From: Pseudoroseomonas ludipueritiae
Lineage (GTDB): Bacteria > Pseudomonadota > Alphaproteobacteria > Acetobacterales > Acetobacteraceae
Assembly (NCBI RefSeq): GCF_014490445.1
Contig: NZ_JACTUZ010000032.1
Location: forward strand, 1 to 36,910
Direction: 5' to 3'
DNA: 36,910 nt
In this document: one piece after another, positions 24,344 to 31,992 of the stretch
How positions within the stretch are numbered: position 1 is the stretch's first letter
Layout: every line of letters begins with the position of its first letter
Translations under genes and position numbers: made by a program
Notes under the pieces: model-generated
Told to the model about the DNA's origin: nothing
Databases searched by the model: none
Seen by the model: only the letters and a program-made list of their open reading frames with translations

Positions 24344-25282
24344 ATGACGGCTCATGGAGACCGCCCCCTGTCCCTCAACGCCGCGCCCGCCCCGCCCCGC
24401 CGCCTGCTGCTGCTGGTCAACCGCCAAGCCCGCAACGGCGGCGCGGCGCTGGACGAGGCGCTTGCCGTGCTGCGCGCCCATGACATCGTGGTGGAGGAAC
24501 ATCCCTGCTCCCCCGGCCAGAATGCCGCCGAGGTGATCCGCGCCCGCGCCGGCGAGGGCTTTTCCGCCGTGGTGCTGGGCGGCGGCGACGGCACGCTGAA
24601 CGCCGCCGCGCCGGCCCTGCTGGACACCGGCCTGCCCTTCGGCATCCTGCCGCTCGGCACCGCCAATGACCTCGCGCGCTCCCTCGGCATCGGGCCGGAC
24701 CTGGTGGAAGCGGCGCGGGTGATCGCCGCCGGCCACCTGCGCCGCATCGACCTGGGCGAGGTGAACGGCAAGCCCTTCTTCAATGTCGCCTCCATCGGCT
24801 TCAGCGCCGAGCTGGCCGGAGAGCTGCGAGCGGAAGCCAAGAAGCGCTGGGGCCGGTTGGGCTATGCCATCGCCGCCTTCCGGCTGCTGCGCCGCATCCG
24901 CCCCTTCACCGCCTGGATCACGCAGGAAGGGCGGGTGCGCAAGATCCGCACGGTGCAGATCTCGGTGGGCAACGGGCGCCACTACGGCGGCGGCATGACG
25001 GTGGAAAGCAGCGCCGCGCCGGATGATGGCAAGCTGGATATCTACAGCCTGGAGGTCGGCCATTGGTGGCGGCTGCTGGTGCTGTTCCCCTACCTGCGGC
25101 GCGGCACGCATGGGCAATGGCATGACGTGCGCGCCTTTCCCGCCGTCTCCTGCGCCGTTGCCACCCGGCGGCGGATGCCGGTGAACACGGATGGCGAGCT
25201 GACCGCCACCACCCCCGCCATGTTCCGGCTGCTGCCCAAATGCGTCAGCGTCTTCGCGCCGCCCGCGCCGCCGCCTGGCTGA
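24344..25282 (+). CDS. Diacylglycerol/lipid kinase family protein (YegS/DgkB-like)
   Basis: A 312-residue soluble lipid kinase. The catalytic-domain hallmark GGGDGTLN is at 79-86 and the PLGTANDLAR motif at 103-112; the C-terminal beta-sandwich region has VGNGRHYGGGM and the DGKLDIY stretch. Members phosphorylate diacylglycerol, sphingosine-like or other lipids using ATP. It starts at ATG 24344, 97 bases from the divergent PAP2 phosphatase gene, so both may be driven from one short intergenic region. The substrate is not certain. Confidence 0.9.
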   Translation: MTAHGDRPLSLNAAPAPPRRLLLLVNRQARNGGAALDEALAVLRAHDIVVEEHPCSPGQNAAEVIRARAGEGFSAVVLGGGDGTLNAAAPALLDTGLPFGILPLGTANDLARSLGIGPDLVEAARVIAAGHLRRIDLGEVNGKPFFNVASIGFSAELAGELRAEAKKRWGRLGYAIAAFRLLRRIRPFTAWITQEGRVRKIRTVQISVGNGRHYGGGMTVESSAAPDDGKLDIYSLEVGHWWRLLVLFPYLRRGTHGQWHDVRAFPAVSCAVATRRRMPVNTDGELTATTPAMFRLLPKCVSVFAPPAPPPG

Positions 25283-25399
25283 GCGGCCGGCGGATGCGCG
25301 TGGGGCTGGCGCCGGCCACCCGCCCCGTGACAGACTTGCCGCAAAGCAAAGCGCTGCCCGGCCGGACTGGCCGGCACAAGCCAGGGAGAAAACACCAGA

Positions 25400-25477
25400 A
25401 TGCCGCATCAGATCGATGGCCCGGCCTTTCACGCCGGGCGCGGCGCCGCCCGCCAGCAGACCGGGGCGCGACGCTGA
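25400..25477 (+). CDS. Possible 25-residue leader peptide overlapping the acyl-CoA ligase start
   Basis: ATG 25400 has GGGAG about 10 bases upstream, better than the ligase's own start. It runs 25 codons to a TGA (25475-25477) that overlaps the ligase ATG (TGATG), which is the arrangement of translational coupling. The peptide (His/Arg/Ala/Gly-rich) resembles no family I know. It may be a real coupling leader or a chance frame. Confidence 0.35.
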   Translation: MPHQIDGPAFHAGRGAARQQTGARR

Positions 25478-27093
25478 TGACCGCGCGCGATTACGACGCC
25501 CTGCCGCGCACCCCGGCCAACCACGTGCCGCTGACGCCGCTGCTGTTTACCGAGCGCAGCGCCGCCGCCTTCCCGGACCGCGTGGCGGTGGTCCATGGCG
25601 CGCAGCGCTGGACCTGGAAGCAGCACCGCGACCGCTGCGTGCAGCTCGCCTCGGCGCTGAACAAGCGCGGCATCGGGCGCGGCGACACCGTGGCGGTGCT
25701 GCTGCCCAATACGCCCGCCATGGTGGAATGCCACACCGGCGTGCCGATGTCGGGCGCCGTGCTGGGCGCCATCAATATCCGCCTGGATGCCGAGACCATC
25801 GCCTATATCCTCGACCATGGCGAGGCCAGGCTGGTGATCGCGGACCGCGAGCTGCTGCCGCTGCTGGAAGCCGCCCTGGCACTCTCCACCAGCAAGCCGC
25901 CGGTGGTCGAGGTCAACGACCCCGAAGCCCCCTTCCCCCATACCCTCGGCGGCGAGGACTACGAGGCGCTGCTGGCCTCCGGCGACCACGATTTCGCCTG
26001 GCCCCTGCCCTCCGATGAATGGGACGCCATCGCGCTGAACTATACCTCCGGCACCACCGGCCGGCCCAAGGGCGTGGTCTATCACCACCGCGGCGCGCAT
26101 CTCTCGGCCATCGGGGATATCCTGGCCTGCCAGATGGCGGGGCCACCGACCTATCTCTGGACCCTGCCGATGTTCCATTGCAACGGCTGGTGCTTTCCCT
26201 GGGTCGTGGCGGCGCTCTCCGGCACCAATGTCTGCCTGCGCGCGGTGCGCGGCCCGGCGATGTGGGAGGCCATCGCCACCCATGGCGTGACCCATATGTG
26301 CGGTGCGCCGATCGTGCTCTCGACTTTGCTGGACACGCCCAACCGCCCCACCCTGCCCGGCCCGCTGCGCTTCATGGTGGCTGGCGCCCCGCCACCCGAG
26401 GCCGTGCTGGCCAAGGCCGCCGATGCCGGCATCACCGTTGTCCATATCTATGGCCTGACCGAATGCTACGGTCCCGCCGTGGTTAATGAATGGAAGCCCG
26501 AGGACGACGCCAGGGACGGCCCCGCCCGCGCCGCCCTGATGGCCCGCCAGGGCCTGCGCTACGTGACGCTGGAAGCGCTGGATGTTTTTGGCCCAGACGA
26601 CACCCCCGTTCCCGCCGACGGCACCACCATGGGCGAGGTGGTGATGCGCGGCAACATGGTCGCCAAAGGCTACCTGAAGGACCCGGCGGCGACGGAGAAG
26701 GCCCTGACCGGCGGCTGGTTCCGCACCGGCGACCTGGGCGTGAAGCACCCGGACGGCTATGTGCAGGTGAAGGACCGCGCCAAGGACATCATCATCTCCG
26801 GCGGCGAGAACATCAGCAGCATCGAGGTGGAGGAAGCCCTCTACCGCCACCCCGCCGTGGCCGTCGCCGCCGTGATCGCCATGCCGGACGAGAAATGGGG
26901 CGAAGTGCCCTGCGCCTTTGTCGAGCTGCGCCCGGATGCCGAGGCCACCGAGGCCGAGCTGATCGCCTTCACCCGCGCCAGGCTGGCTGGCTACAAGGCG
27001 CCCAAGCGCATCGTGTTCGGCGAAGTGCCCAAGACCTCCACCGGCAAGCTGCAAAAGGCCAAGCTGCGCGCGACGGTGCGGGAAGCGGTGTAG
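25477..27093 (+). CDS. Acyl-CoA synthetase (AMP-forming), DmdB/AlkK-like
   Basis: A 538-residue ANL-superfamily ligase that activates a carboxylic acid as acyl-AMP and then acyl-CoA. The P-loop YTSGTTGRPKG is at 189-199, the aromatic motif YGLTECYGP at 325-333, the hinge region near VKDRAKDIIISGGENISS, and the C-terminal catalytic Lys K524 in STGKLQ. The WTLPMFHCNGWCFPW segment and overall length resemble the medium-chain/3-methylmercaptopropionate CoA-ligase group; the true substrate is unknown. The start ATG has a poor ribosome site of its own and overlaps the stop of a 25-codon frame. A repeat-type terminator follows 11 bases after the stop. Confidence 0.9.
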   Translation: MTARDYDALPRTPANHVPLTPLLFTERSAAAFPDRVAVVHGAQRWTWKQHRDRCVQLASALNKRGIGRGDTVAVLLPNTPAMVECHTGVPMSGAVLGAINIRLDAETIAYILDHGEARLVIADRELLPLLEAALALSTSKPPVVEVNDPEAPFPHTLGGEDYEALLASGDHDFAWPLPSDEWDAIALNYTSGTTGRPKGVVYHHRGAHLSAIGDILACQMAGPPTYLWTLPMFHCNGWCFPWVVAALSGTNVCLRAVRGPAMWEAIATHGVTHMCGAPIVLSTLLDTPNRPTLPGPLRFMVAGAPPPEAVLAKAADAGITVVHIYGLTECYGPAVVNEWKPEDDARDGPARAALMARQGLRYVTLEALDVFGPDDTPVPADGTTMGEVVMRGNMVAKGYLKDPAATEKALTGGWFRTGDLGVKHPDGYVQVKDRAKDIIISGGENISSIEVEEALYRHPAVAVAAVIAMPDEKWGEVPCAFVELRPDAEATEAELIAFTRARLAGYKAPKRIVFGEVPKTSTGKLQKAKLRATVREAV

Positions 27094-27103
27094 AAGAAAA
27101 AGG

Positions 27104-27145
27104 CCGGGGGAATGAATTCCCCCGGGCCCCCATCTTCTTTTTTCC
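27104..27145 (+). terminator. Hairpin repeat copy 4, terminator of the acyl-CoA synthetase gene
   Basis: Arms CCGGGGGAAT and ATTCCCCCGG around GA (27104-27125), then a CCCCC tract and ATCTTCTTTTTTCC. It lies 11 bases after the stop codon in gene sense. The distance from stem to T-run (about 10 bases) is longer than in a textbook terminator. Confidence 0.75.
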
Positions 27146-27206
27146 AGTTTCCGGCTGCGCCAGGCGGCCGAGGCTGGAGCCTCCGTAACCTTCCATTCAT
27201 GAACTT

Positions 27207-27247
27207 GAAGAAAAAAGAAGGGGTTCCAGGGGAATTCATTCCCCTGG
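27207..27247 (-). repeat. Hairpin repeat copy 5, antisense upstream of the monooxygenase gene
   Basis: On the minus strand the arms are CCAGGGGAAT and ATTCCCCTGG (27226-27247), followed by a C-tract and CTTCTTTTTTCTTC (to 27207). The stem's A-T pair replaces a G-C pair found in other copies on both arms. No minus-strand gene ends here; it is 58 bases upstream of the flavin monooxygenase ATG. With copy 4 it forms an inverted pair around 27146-27206. Confidence 0.8.
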
Positions 27248-27304
27248 CCTTGCCTCGGCTTGGCCTGGGCCAAAGATTTCCCTCGACCGAAGGGGACAGA
27301 TCCC

Positions 27305-28630
27305 ATGGCCGCAAGGCAGTTGCATCTCGGCGCCTTCATGCGCCCCACCACCATCCATACCGGCGCCTGGCGCTATCCCGGCGCCTTTCCTGACGCCAAC
27401 TTCAACTTCGCGCATCTGAAGCGCTTCGCGCAGACGCTGGAGCGCGGGAAGTTCGACGCCTTCTTCATGGCGGACCATCTGGCGCTGCTGAACATGCCGA
27501 TGGAGGCGCTGAAGCGTTCCCACACCGTCACCTCCTTCGACCCGCTGACGCTGCTGCCGGCGCTGGCGGCGGTGACGGAGCGTATCGGGCTGATCGCCAC
27601 GGCCTCAACCACCTTCAACGATCCCTATCACATCGCCCGCAAATTCGCCTCGCTGGACCATCTCAGCGGCGGGCGCGCGGGGTGGAACATCGTCACCACC
27701 TCCAACCCCGATGCGGCGCTGAACTTCGGCCAGACCGAGCAGATGGAGCACGGCGAGCGCTACCGCCGTGGCCGCGAGTTCTTCGATGTCGTCACCGGCC
27801 TTTGGGATAGCTGGGCCGACGATGCCTTCACGCGCGACGTGGAGAGCGGCTTGTTCTTCGACCCCGCCAAGCTGCATGTGCTGGACCACAAGGGCGAGTT
27901 CTTCCAGGTGCGCGGGCCGCTGAACGTGGCGCGGCCGGTGCAGGGCTGGCCGGTGATCGTGCAGGCCGGTGCCTCGGAGGCCGGGCGGCAACTGGCGGCG
28001 GAAACGGCGGAGGTGATCTTCGCGGCGACGCCGACGCTGGAGGATGGCCGGAGCTTCTACCGCGACGTGAAAACCCGCATGGCGGCGCTGGGGCGCGACC
28101 CCTCGCACCTGAAGATCCTGCCCGGCTGCTTCGTGGTGATCGGCGAGACGGAGGAGGATGCGCGCGCCAGGCGAGCCAAGCTGGACAGCCTGGTTTATTA
28201 CGAAAGCGGCGTGGCCTCGCTGTCTATCGCGCTGGGGCATGACGCCTCGGGCTTCGACCCCGATGGGCCGCTGCCGGAAATCCCGCCCAGCAATGCCAGC
28301 AAGAGCAGCCGGGAACGGGTGATCGCCCTGGCGGAGCGCGAGAAGCTGACGGTGCGGCAACTGGCGCAGCGGCTGGGCGGCTATCCCGGTTCCGCCATGG
28401 TGGGCACCGCCGAGAGCATCGCGGACCAGATGCAGCAATGGCTGGAGGCGGAAGCCTGCGACGGCTTCAACATCATGTTCTCCCACGTGCCGGACGGGCT
28501 GGACGACTTCGTGGAGAAGGTGGTGCCGGCCTTGCAGCGGCGCGGCATCTTCCGCCGCGAATACGAGGGCACCACCCTGCGGGAGAACCTGGGCCTGCCG
28601 CGCCCGGCCAACCGCTTCTTCCCGGCCTGA
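27305..28630 (+). CDS. LLM-class flavin-dependent monooxygenase (NtaA/SnaA/DszA type)
   Basis: A 441-residue TIM-barrel monooxygenase of the bacterial luciferase superfamily, NtaA/SnaA/DszA branch, which uses reduced FMN from a separate reductase and O2. Typical segments: LGAFMRPTTIHTGAWRYPGA near the N-terminus, FDAFFMADHLAL, VTSFDPLTLLPALAAVTERIGL, and the SGGRAGWNIVTTSNPDAALNFG phosphate/FMN region. AAGGGG lies about 9 bases upstream of ATG 27305. Its neighbours are an SsuCBA-like importer, so an organosulfur substrate (sulfone or sulfonate) is the best guess; amino-polycarboxylates are the alternative. No flavin reductase is in the window. Confidence 0.92.
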   Translation: MAARQLHLGAFMRPTTIHTGAWRYPGAFPDANFNFAHLKRFAQTLERGKFDAFFMADHLALLNMPMEALKRSHTVTSFDPLTLLPALAAVTERIGLIATASTTFNDPYHIARKFASLDHLSGGRAGWNIVTTSNPDAALNFGQTEQMEHGERYRRGREFFDVVTGLWDSWADDAFTRDVESGLFFDPAKLHVLDHKGEFFQVRGPLNVARPVQGWPVIVQAGASEAGRQLAAETAEVIFAATPTLEDGRSFYRDVKTRMAALGRDPSHLKILPGCFVVIGETEEDARARRAKLDSLVYYESGVASLSIALGHDASGFDPDGPLPEIPPSNASKSSRERVIALAEREKLTVRQLAQRLGGYPGSAMVGTAESIADQMQQWLEAEACDGFNIMFSHVPDGLDDFVEKVVPALQRRGIFRREYEGTTLRENLGLPRPANRFFPA

Positions 28631-28706
28631 GGCGGCCTTGCCACGCCCGCCGTCCCGCGCGAAGTGAGGGGCAGGAGCCCGTCATCTCCGCCAGGAAGGC
28701 CTGACA

Positions 28707-29522
28707 CTGTCCGAGACCGCCGAAAGCCCCGCCCCCGCAGCCGAGACTACCGCCCCGCGCGCGGCCTGGGGCGGCTGGGCGCGGCTGCTCTCGCCCCTGG
28801 TGCTGCTGCTGCTCTGGCAGGCGGCCAGCGCCAGCGGGCTGCTGCCGGAGCGCATCCTGGCCTCCCCCTCGCAGATTGCCGCGACGGCCTGGGAACTAGT
28901 GCGCTCGGGCGAGCTGCTGCGGGGCCTGCTGGTCTCCTTCCTGCGCGTGGCGGCGGGCTTCGGCATCGCGCTGGTGCTGGGCGTGGCGCTGGCGGTGGTC
29001 TCCGGCCTGTCGCGCATTGGGGAGGTGCTGGTGGACCCGCCCTTGCAGATGCTGAAGGCCATGCCCTTCCTGGGGCTGCTGCCGCTCTTCATCCTGTGGT
29101 TCGGCATTGGCGAGGCGCCCAAGGTCGGCCTTGTCGCCCTGGGTGCCCTCTTTCCCATCTACCTGACGCTGCATGCCGGCATTCGGGGCGTGGACCTGAA
29201 GCTGGTGGAAGCCGGCCGCACCCTGGGCCTGACGCGGCTGGAGCGGGTGCGGCACATCATCCTGCCCGGCGCCCTGCCCTCCCTGCTGGTGGGGGTGCGC
29301 TACGGGCTCAGCATCGCCTGGCTGTCCCTGGTGGTGGGGGAGCAGATCAATGCCAGCAGCGGGTTGGGCGCGCTGATCACCAATGCGCGGGACTTCCTGC
29401 AGACCGACGTGATCGTGGTCTGCCTGCTGGTCTATGCCGCCATGGGGCTGGCGACGGATGGGCTGGTGCGGCTGCTGGAAGCGCGCGGGCTGCGCTGGCG
29501 CCGGCCGGTGGTGGCGGCATGA
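28707..29522 (+). CDS. SsuC-like ABC transporter permease, probable CTG start
   Basis: A 271-residue binding-protein-dependent permease with about six transmembrane helices and the cytoplasmic EAA-type loop EAGRTLGLTRLERVRHIILPG near residues 168-188. Homology-like sequence extends upstream of the first standard start codon (GTG 28800), through ARLLSPLVLLLLWQ, which is the first membrane helix. In frame there is no ATG, GTG or TTG between the stop at 28665 and GTG 28800. AGGAAGG (28693-28699) sits exactly 7 bases before CTG 28707, so I place the start there; the exact start is inferred. The stop overlaps the ATPase gene (ATGA). Confidence 0.85.
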   Translation: MSETAESPAPAAETTAPRAAWGGWARLLSPLVLLLLWQAASASGLLPERILASPSQIAATAWELVRSGELLRGLLVSFLRVAAGFGIALVLGVALAVVSGLSRIGEVLVDPPLQMLKAMPFLGLLPLFILWFGIGEAPKVGLVALGALFPIYLTLHAGIRGVDLKLVEAGRTLGLTRLERVRHIILPGALPSLLVGVRYGLSIAWLSLVVGEQINASSGLGALITNARDFLQTDVIVVCLLVYAAMGLATDGLVRLLEARGLRWRRPVVAA

Positions 29523-30226
29523 AGCCGGTGCTGGAGGTTCAGGGCCTGAGCCGTGCCTTTGGCCACCGCGTAGTGCTGGACCGGCTGGAGCTTTCGGTCG
29601 CGCCCGGAGAATTCGTGGCGCTGCTGGGCCGCAGCGGCTCCGGCAAGTCCACGCTGCTGCGGGTGCTGGCGGGGCTGGATGCGGTGCCGCCCGGCGTGGC
29701 GCGGCTGCCGCAACGCCGGGCCGTGGTCTTTCAGGAACCACGGCTGATGCCCTGGAAGACGGTGGCGCAGAATGTCGCCCTCGGCCTGCGGCGGGATGAT
29801 GCCGAGGCGGCCGCCCGCGCCGCCCTGGCCGAGGTCGGGCTGGCCGCGCGCGCCGATGCCTGGCCCATCACGCTCTCGGGCGGCGAGGCGCAGCGCGCCG
29901 CCCTGGCCCGCGCCCTGGTGCGCCAGCCCGATTTGCTGCTGCTGGACGAACCCTTCGCCGCGCTGGATGCCCTGACGCGCATCCGCATGCATTCGCTGGT
30001 AGGCGACCTCTGGCGCGCCCACCGCCCCGCCATCCTGCTGGTGACGCATGACGTGCGGGAGGCCGTGCTGCTGGCCGACCGCGTGCTGATCCTGGAAGGC
30101 GGCCAGATCACCCACCAGACGGAGGTTTCCGCCGCGCATCCGCGCCGGCATGGCGACCCCGCGCTGGCGGCGCTGGAAGCCGGATTGCTCGCCCGCCTCG
30201 GCGTGGAGCAGGCCCTGACACACTGA
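29519..30226 (+). CDS. SsuB-like ABC transporter ATP-binding protein
   Basis: A 235-residue ATPase of the nitrate/sulfonate/taurine importer class. Walker A GRSGSGKST at 37-45, Q-loop VVFQEPRLMPW at 69-79, signature LSGGE at 119-123, Walker B D143/E144, and switch H177 (VTHD). The FQEPRLMPW wording is typical of SsuB/TauB. It overlaps the permease gene by four bases and is followed 17 bases later by the binding protein, giving the order C-B-A after the monooxygenase. Confidence 0.94.
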   Translation: MKPVLEVQGLSRAFGHRVVLDRLELSVAPGEFVALLGRSGSGKSTLLRVLAGLDAVPPGVARLPQRRAVVFQEPRLMPWKTVAQNVALGLRRDDAEAAARAALAEVGLAARADAWPITLSGGEAQRAALARALVRQPDLLLLDEPFAALDALTRIRMHSLVGDLWRAHRPAILLVTHDVREAVLLADRVLILEGGQITHQTEVSAAHPRRHGDPALAALEAGLLARLGVEQALTH

Positions 30227-30243
30227 GCCGGGAAGAACGAACC

Positions 30244-31191
30244 ATGCAACGCCGCACCCTGGGCAAGCTGAGCGCCGCCCTGCTGCTTCCCGCTCTGGCC
30301 TCCGCCCGCGCAGCGGAAGGCGAGACCGTGCGCATCGGCTGGCTGCGCGCGCCCAACGACCTCACCACCGGCCGCGCCCGCGGCACGCTGGAAAAGGCAC
30401 TGGCGGCGCAAGGCGCGAAGCTGGAATGGGCTGGCCCCTTCCCCGCCGCCGCCCCGGCGCTGGAGGCGCTGAATGCCGGCAGCATCGACATCACCGCCGG
30501 GTCCTCCACCGCCTGCATCGCGGCATTGGCGGCGCGCATCCCCATGGTGATCTTCGCCTACCAGAAGATCTCGGCGGGTGGTGAAGGCATCCTGGTGAAG
30601 CAGGACTCCCCCATCCGCAGCCTGGCCGACCTCGCGGGCAAAAGCGTCGCGGTGAATCGCGGCGGCACCGGCGAATACCTGCTGATGCGTGCGCTGGAAA
30701 AGAAGGGCGTGGATGCCTCGGCCGTGAAGCGCGTCTATCTCAGCCCCAGCGACAGCGGCGCCGCCTTCACCCAGGGCCATGTCGATGCCTGGGCCACCTG
30801 GGACCCCTTCGTCGTCATCGGCGTGCAGAACTATGGCGCGCGCGTGCTGGCGGATGGCGCCGACATCGGCTCCGACAATGCCGTGACGCTGATGGCCAGC
30901 CGGGACTTCGTGGAAAGGAAACGCCCGCTGCTGCAGACGGTCTTCGACACCTGCCTAGACGACAACCGCTGGGCCCGGAACAACAAGAACGAAGCCGGCC
31001 GCATCTGGGCCGAGGCGATGAGCCTGCCCCCTGGCCTCGCCCCTGCCATCGGCGAGAACAACGCCGTGCCGACGCGCGGCGTCACCGATGCCGATGTGGC
31101 GCAGATCGAGCAGATCGCCGACTGGTATGTCTCCAGCAAAATCGTGCCACGCCGGCCGGATATCGCGGCCGGCGTGGTGAAGCTGGGCTAG
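30244..31191 (+). CDS. SsuA-like (NMT1/THI5-fold) periplasmic sulfonate-type binding protein
   Basis: A 315-residue periplasmic binding protein. A signal peptide covers about 1-23 (MQRRTLGKLSAALLLPALASARAA). The EALNAGSIDITAGSSTACIAALAA segment near 76-99, the GGEGILVKQDSPIRSLADLAGKSVAVNRGG region and the WDPF motif near 182 are typical of aliphatic sulfonate (SsuA) proteins. It is the last gene of the monooxygenase-permease-ATPase-receptor set. The likely role is capture of a sulfonate or related organosulfur compound whose C-S bond the monooxygenase may cleave; this is inference from neighbourhood and family. Confidence 0.9.
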   Translation: MQRRTLGKLSAALLLPALASARAAEGETVRIGWLRAPNDLTTGRARGTLEKALAAQGAKLEWAGPFPAAAPALEALNAGSIDITAGSSTACIAALAARIPMVIFAYQKISAGGEGILVKQDSPIRSLADLAGKSVAVNRGGTGEYLLMRALEKKGVDASAVKRVYLSPSDSGAAFTQGHVDAWATWDPFVVIGVQNYGARVLADGADIGSDNAVTLMASRDFVERKRPLLQTVFDTCLDDNRWARNNKNEAGRIWAEAMSLPPGLAPAIGENNAVPTRGVTDADVAQIEQIADWYVSSKIVPRRPDIAAGVVKLG

Positions 31192-31194
31192 AAC

Positions 31195-31872
31195 TCAGTC
31201 CAGCCCCTCGCAGCCCAGGCGGCGCAGCGTCTCGTCGACCCAAGGGGCGGAATAGGTGCCGGCCTCGATCGCGGCAGCCTGCTTCACCTCCGCCGCCTGC
31301 TTGGCGGCGGCGGCGGCATGGATGGTCTCCACCTCCTCGAAAGGCACGCAAAGCAGCCCGTCATCGTCGCCCAGCACCAGGTCGCCGGGCGCGATCACCA
31401 TGCCGTCGAAGGCCACCGGCACATTGATCTCGCCCGGGCCGTCCTTGTAGGGCCCGCGATGCGTCACGCCCGCCGCGAAGACCGGAAAGTCCTGCGCGGC
31501 GATGGCGGCGCTGTCGCGGATGGCGCCATGGATCACGATGCCGCCCAGGCGCTTCTTCACCATCTGCGCCAGCATCAACTCGCCGATCAGCGCATTGGTC
31601 AGGTCGCCGCCGGCATCCACCACGATCACGTCGCCCGGCGCCGCCAGGGCCAGGGCCTTGTGGATCATCAGGTTGTCGCCGGGGCGGGTCTTCACCGTCA
31701 GCGCCGGGCCGGCCATCTGGCCGCCGCGATGCATCGGCCGCAGCCGCGGCCCGCCCGCCGTCATGCGCGCCATCACGTCACTGACATTGGCCACGGGAAG
31801 GCTGCGGAAGCGCTCCGCCCATTCCGCGCCCACCTGCCGCGCGCGCGGCAAAATCCTGAATCCAATGGCCAC
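31195..31872 (-). CDS. RraA-fold aldolase/decarboxylase family protein
   Basis: A 225-residue protein of the RraA/HMG-aldolase fold. The signature G98-E-L-x9-G-G-x-V-x-x-G-x-x-R-D (98-120) is intact, with R119 and D120 the expected substrate and divalent-metal residues, so it looks like an enzyme (4-hydroxy-4-methyl-2-oxoglutarate/4-carboxy-4-hydroxy-2-oxoadipate aldolase type) rather than an RNase E inhibitor. The start GTG 31872 has GGGAGGG 6 bases upstream; the ATG at 31935 would add sequence unlike the family. Convergent with the SsuA-like gene (3 bases apart) and divergent from the IclR regulator, which is its likely controller. Confidence 0.88.
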   Translation of the reverse strand: MAIGFRILPRARQVGAEWAERFRSLPVANVSDVMARMTAGGPRLRPMHRGGQMAGPALTVKTRPGDNLMIHKALALAAPGDVIVVDAGGDLTNALIGELMLAQMVKKRLGGIVIHGAIRDSAAIAAQDFPVFAAGVTHRGPYKDGPGEINVPVAFDGMVIAPGDLVLGDDDGLLCVPFEEVETIHAAAAAKQAAEVKQAAAIEAGTYSAPWVDETLRRLGCEGLD

Positions 31873-31992
31873 CGGCGACCCTCCCTCATGTTCCGCGCCC
31901 AGGCTCCCGCAACCCGGCATGGAACGCAACGCCATTTCAGAATTCAGCCAGTGCTTGCCGGCCAGCCCAGCGGAGCGTTAGACCTGCGCGTC

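Noticed and set aside
25429-27354. 641-codon minus-strand frame opposite the acyl-CoA synthetase
   Set aside because: It crosses the repeat pair and the ligase gene and has no family features; the ligase is certain.
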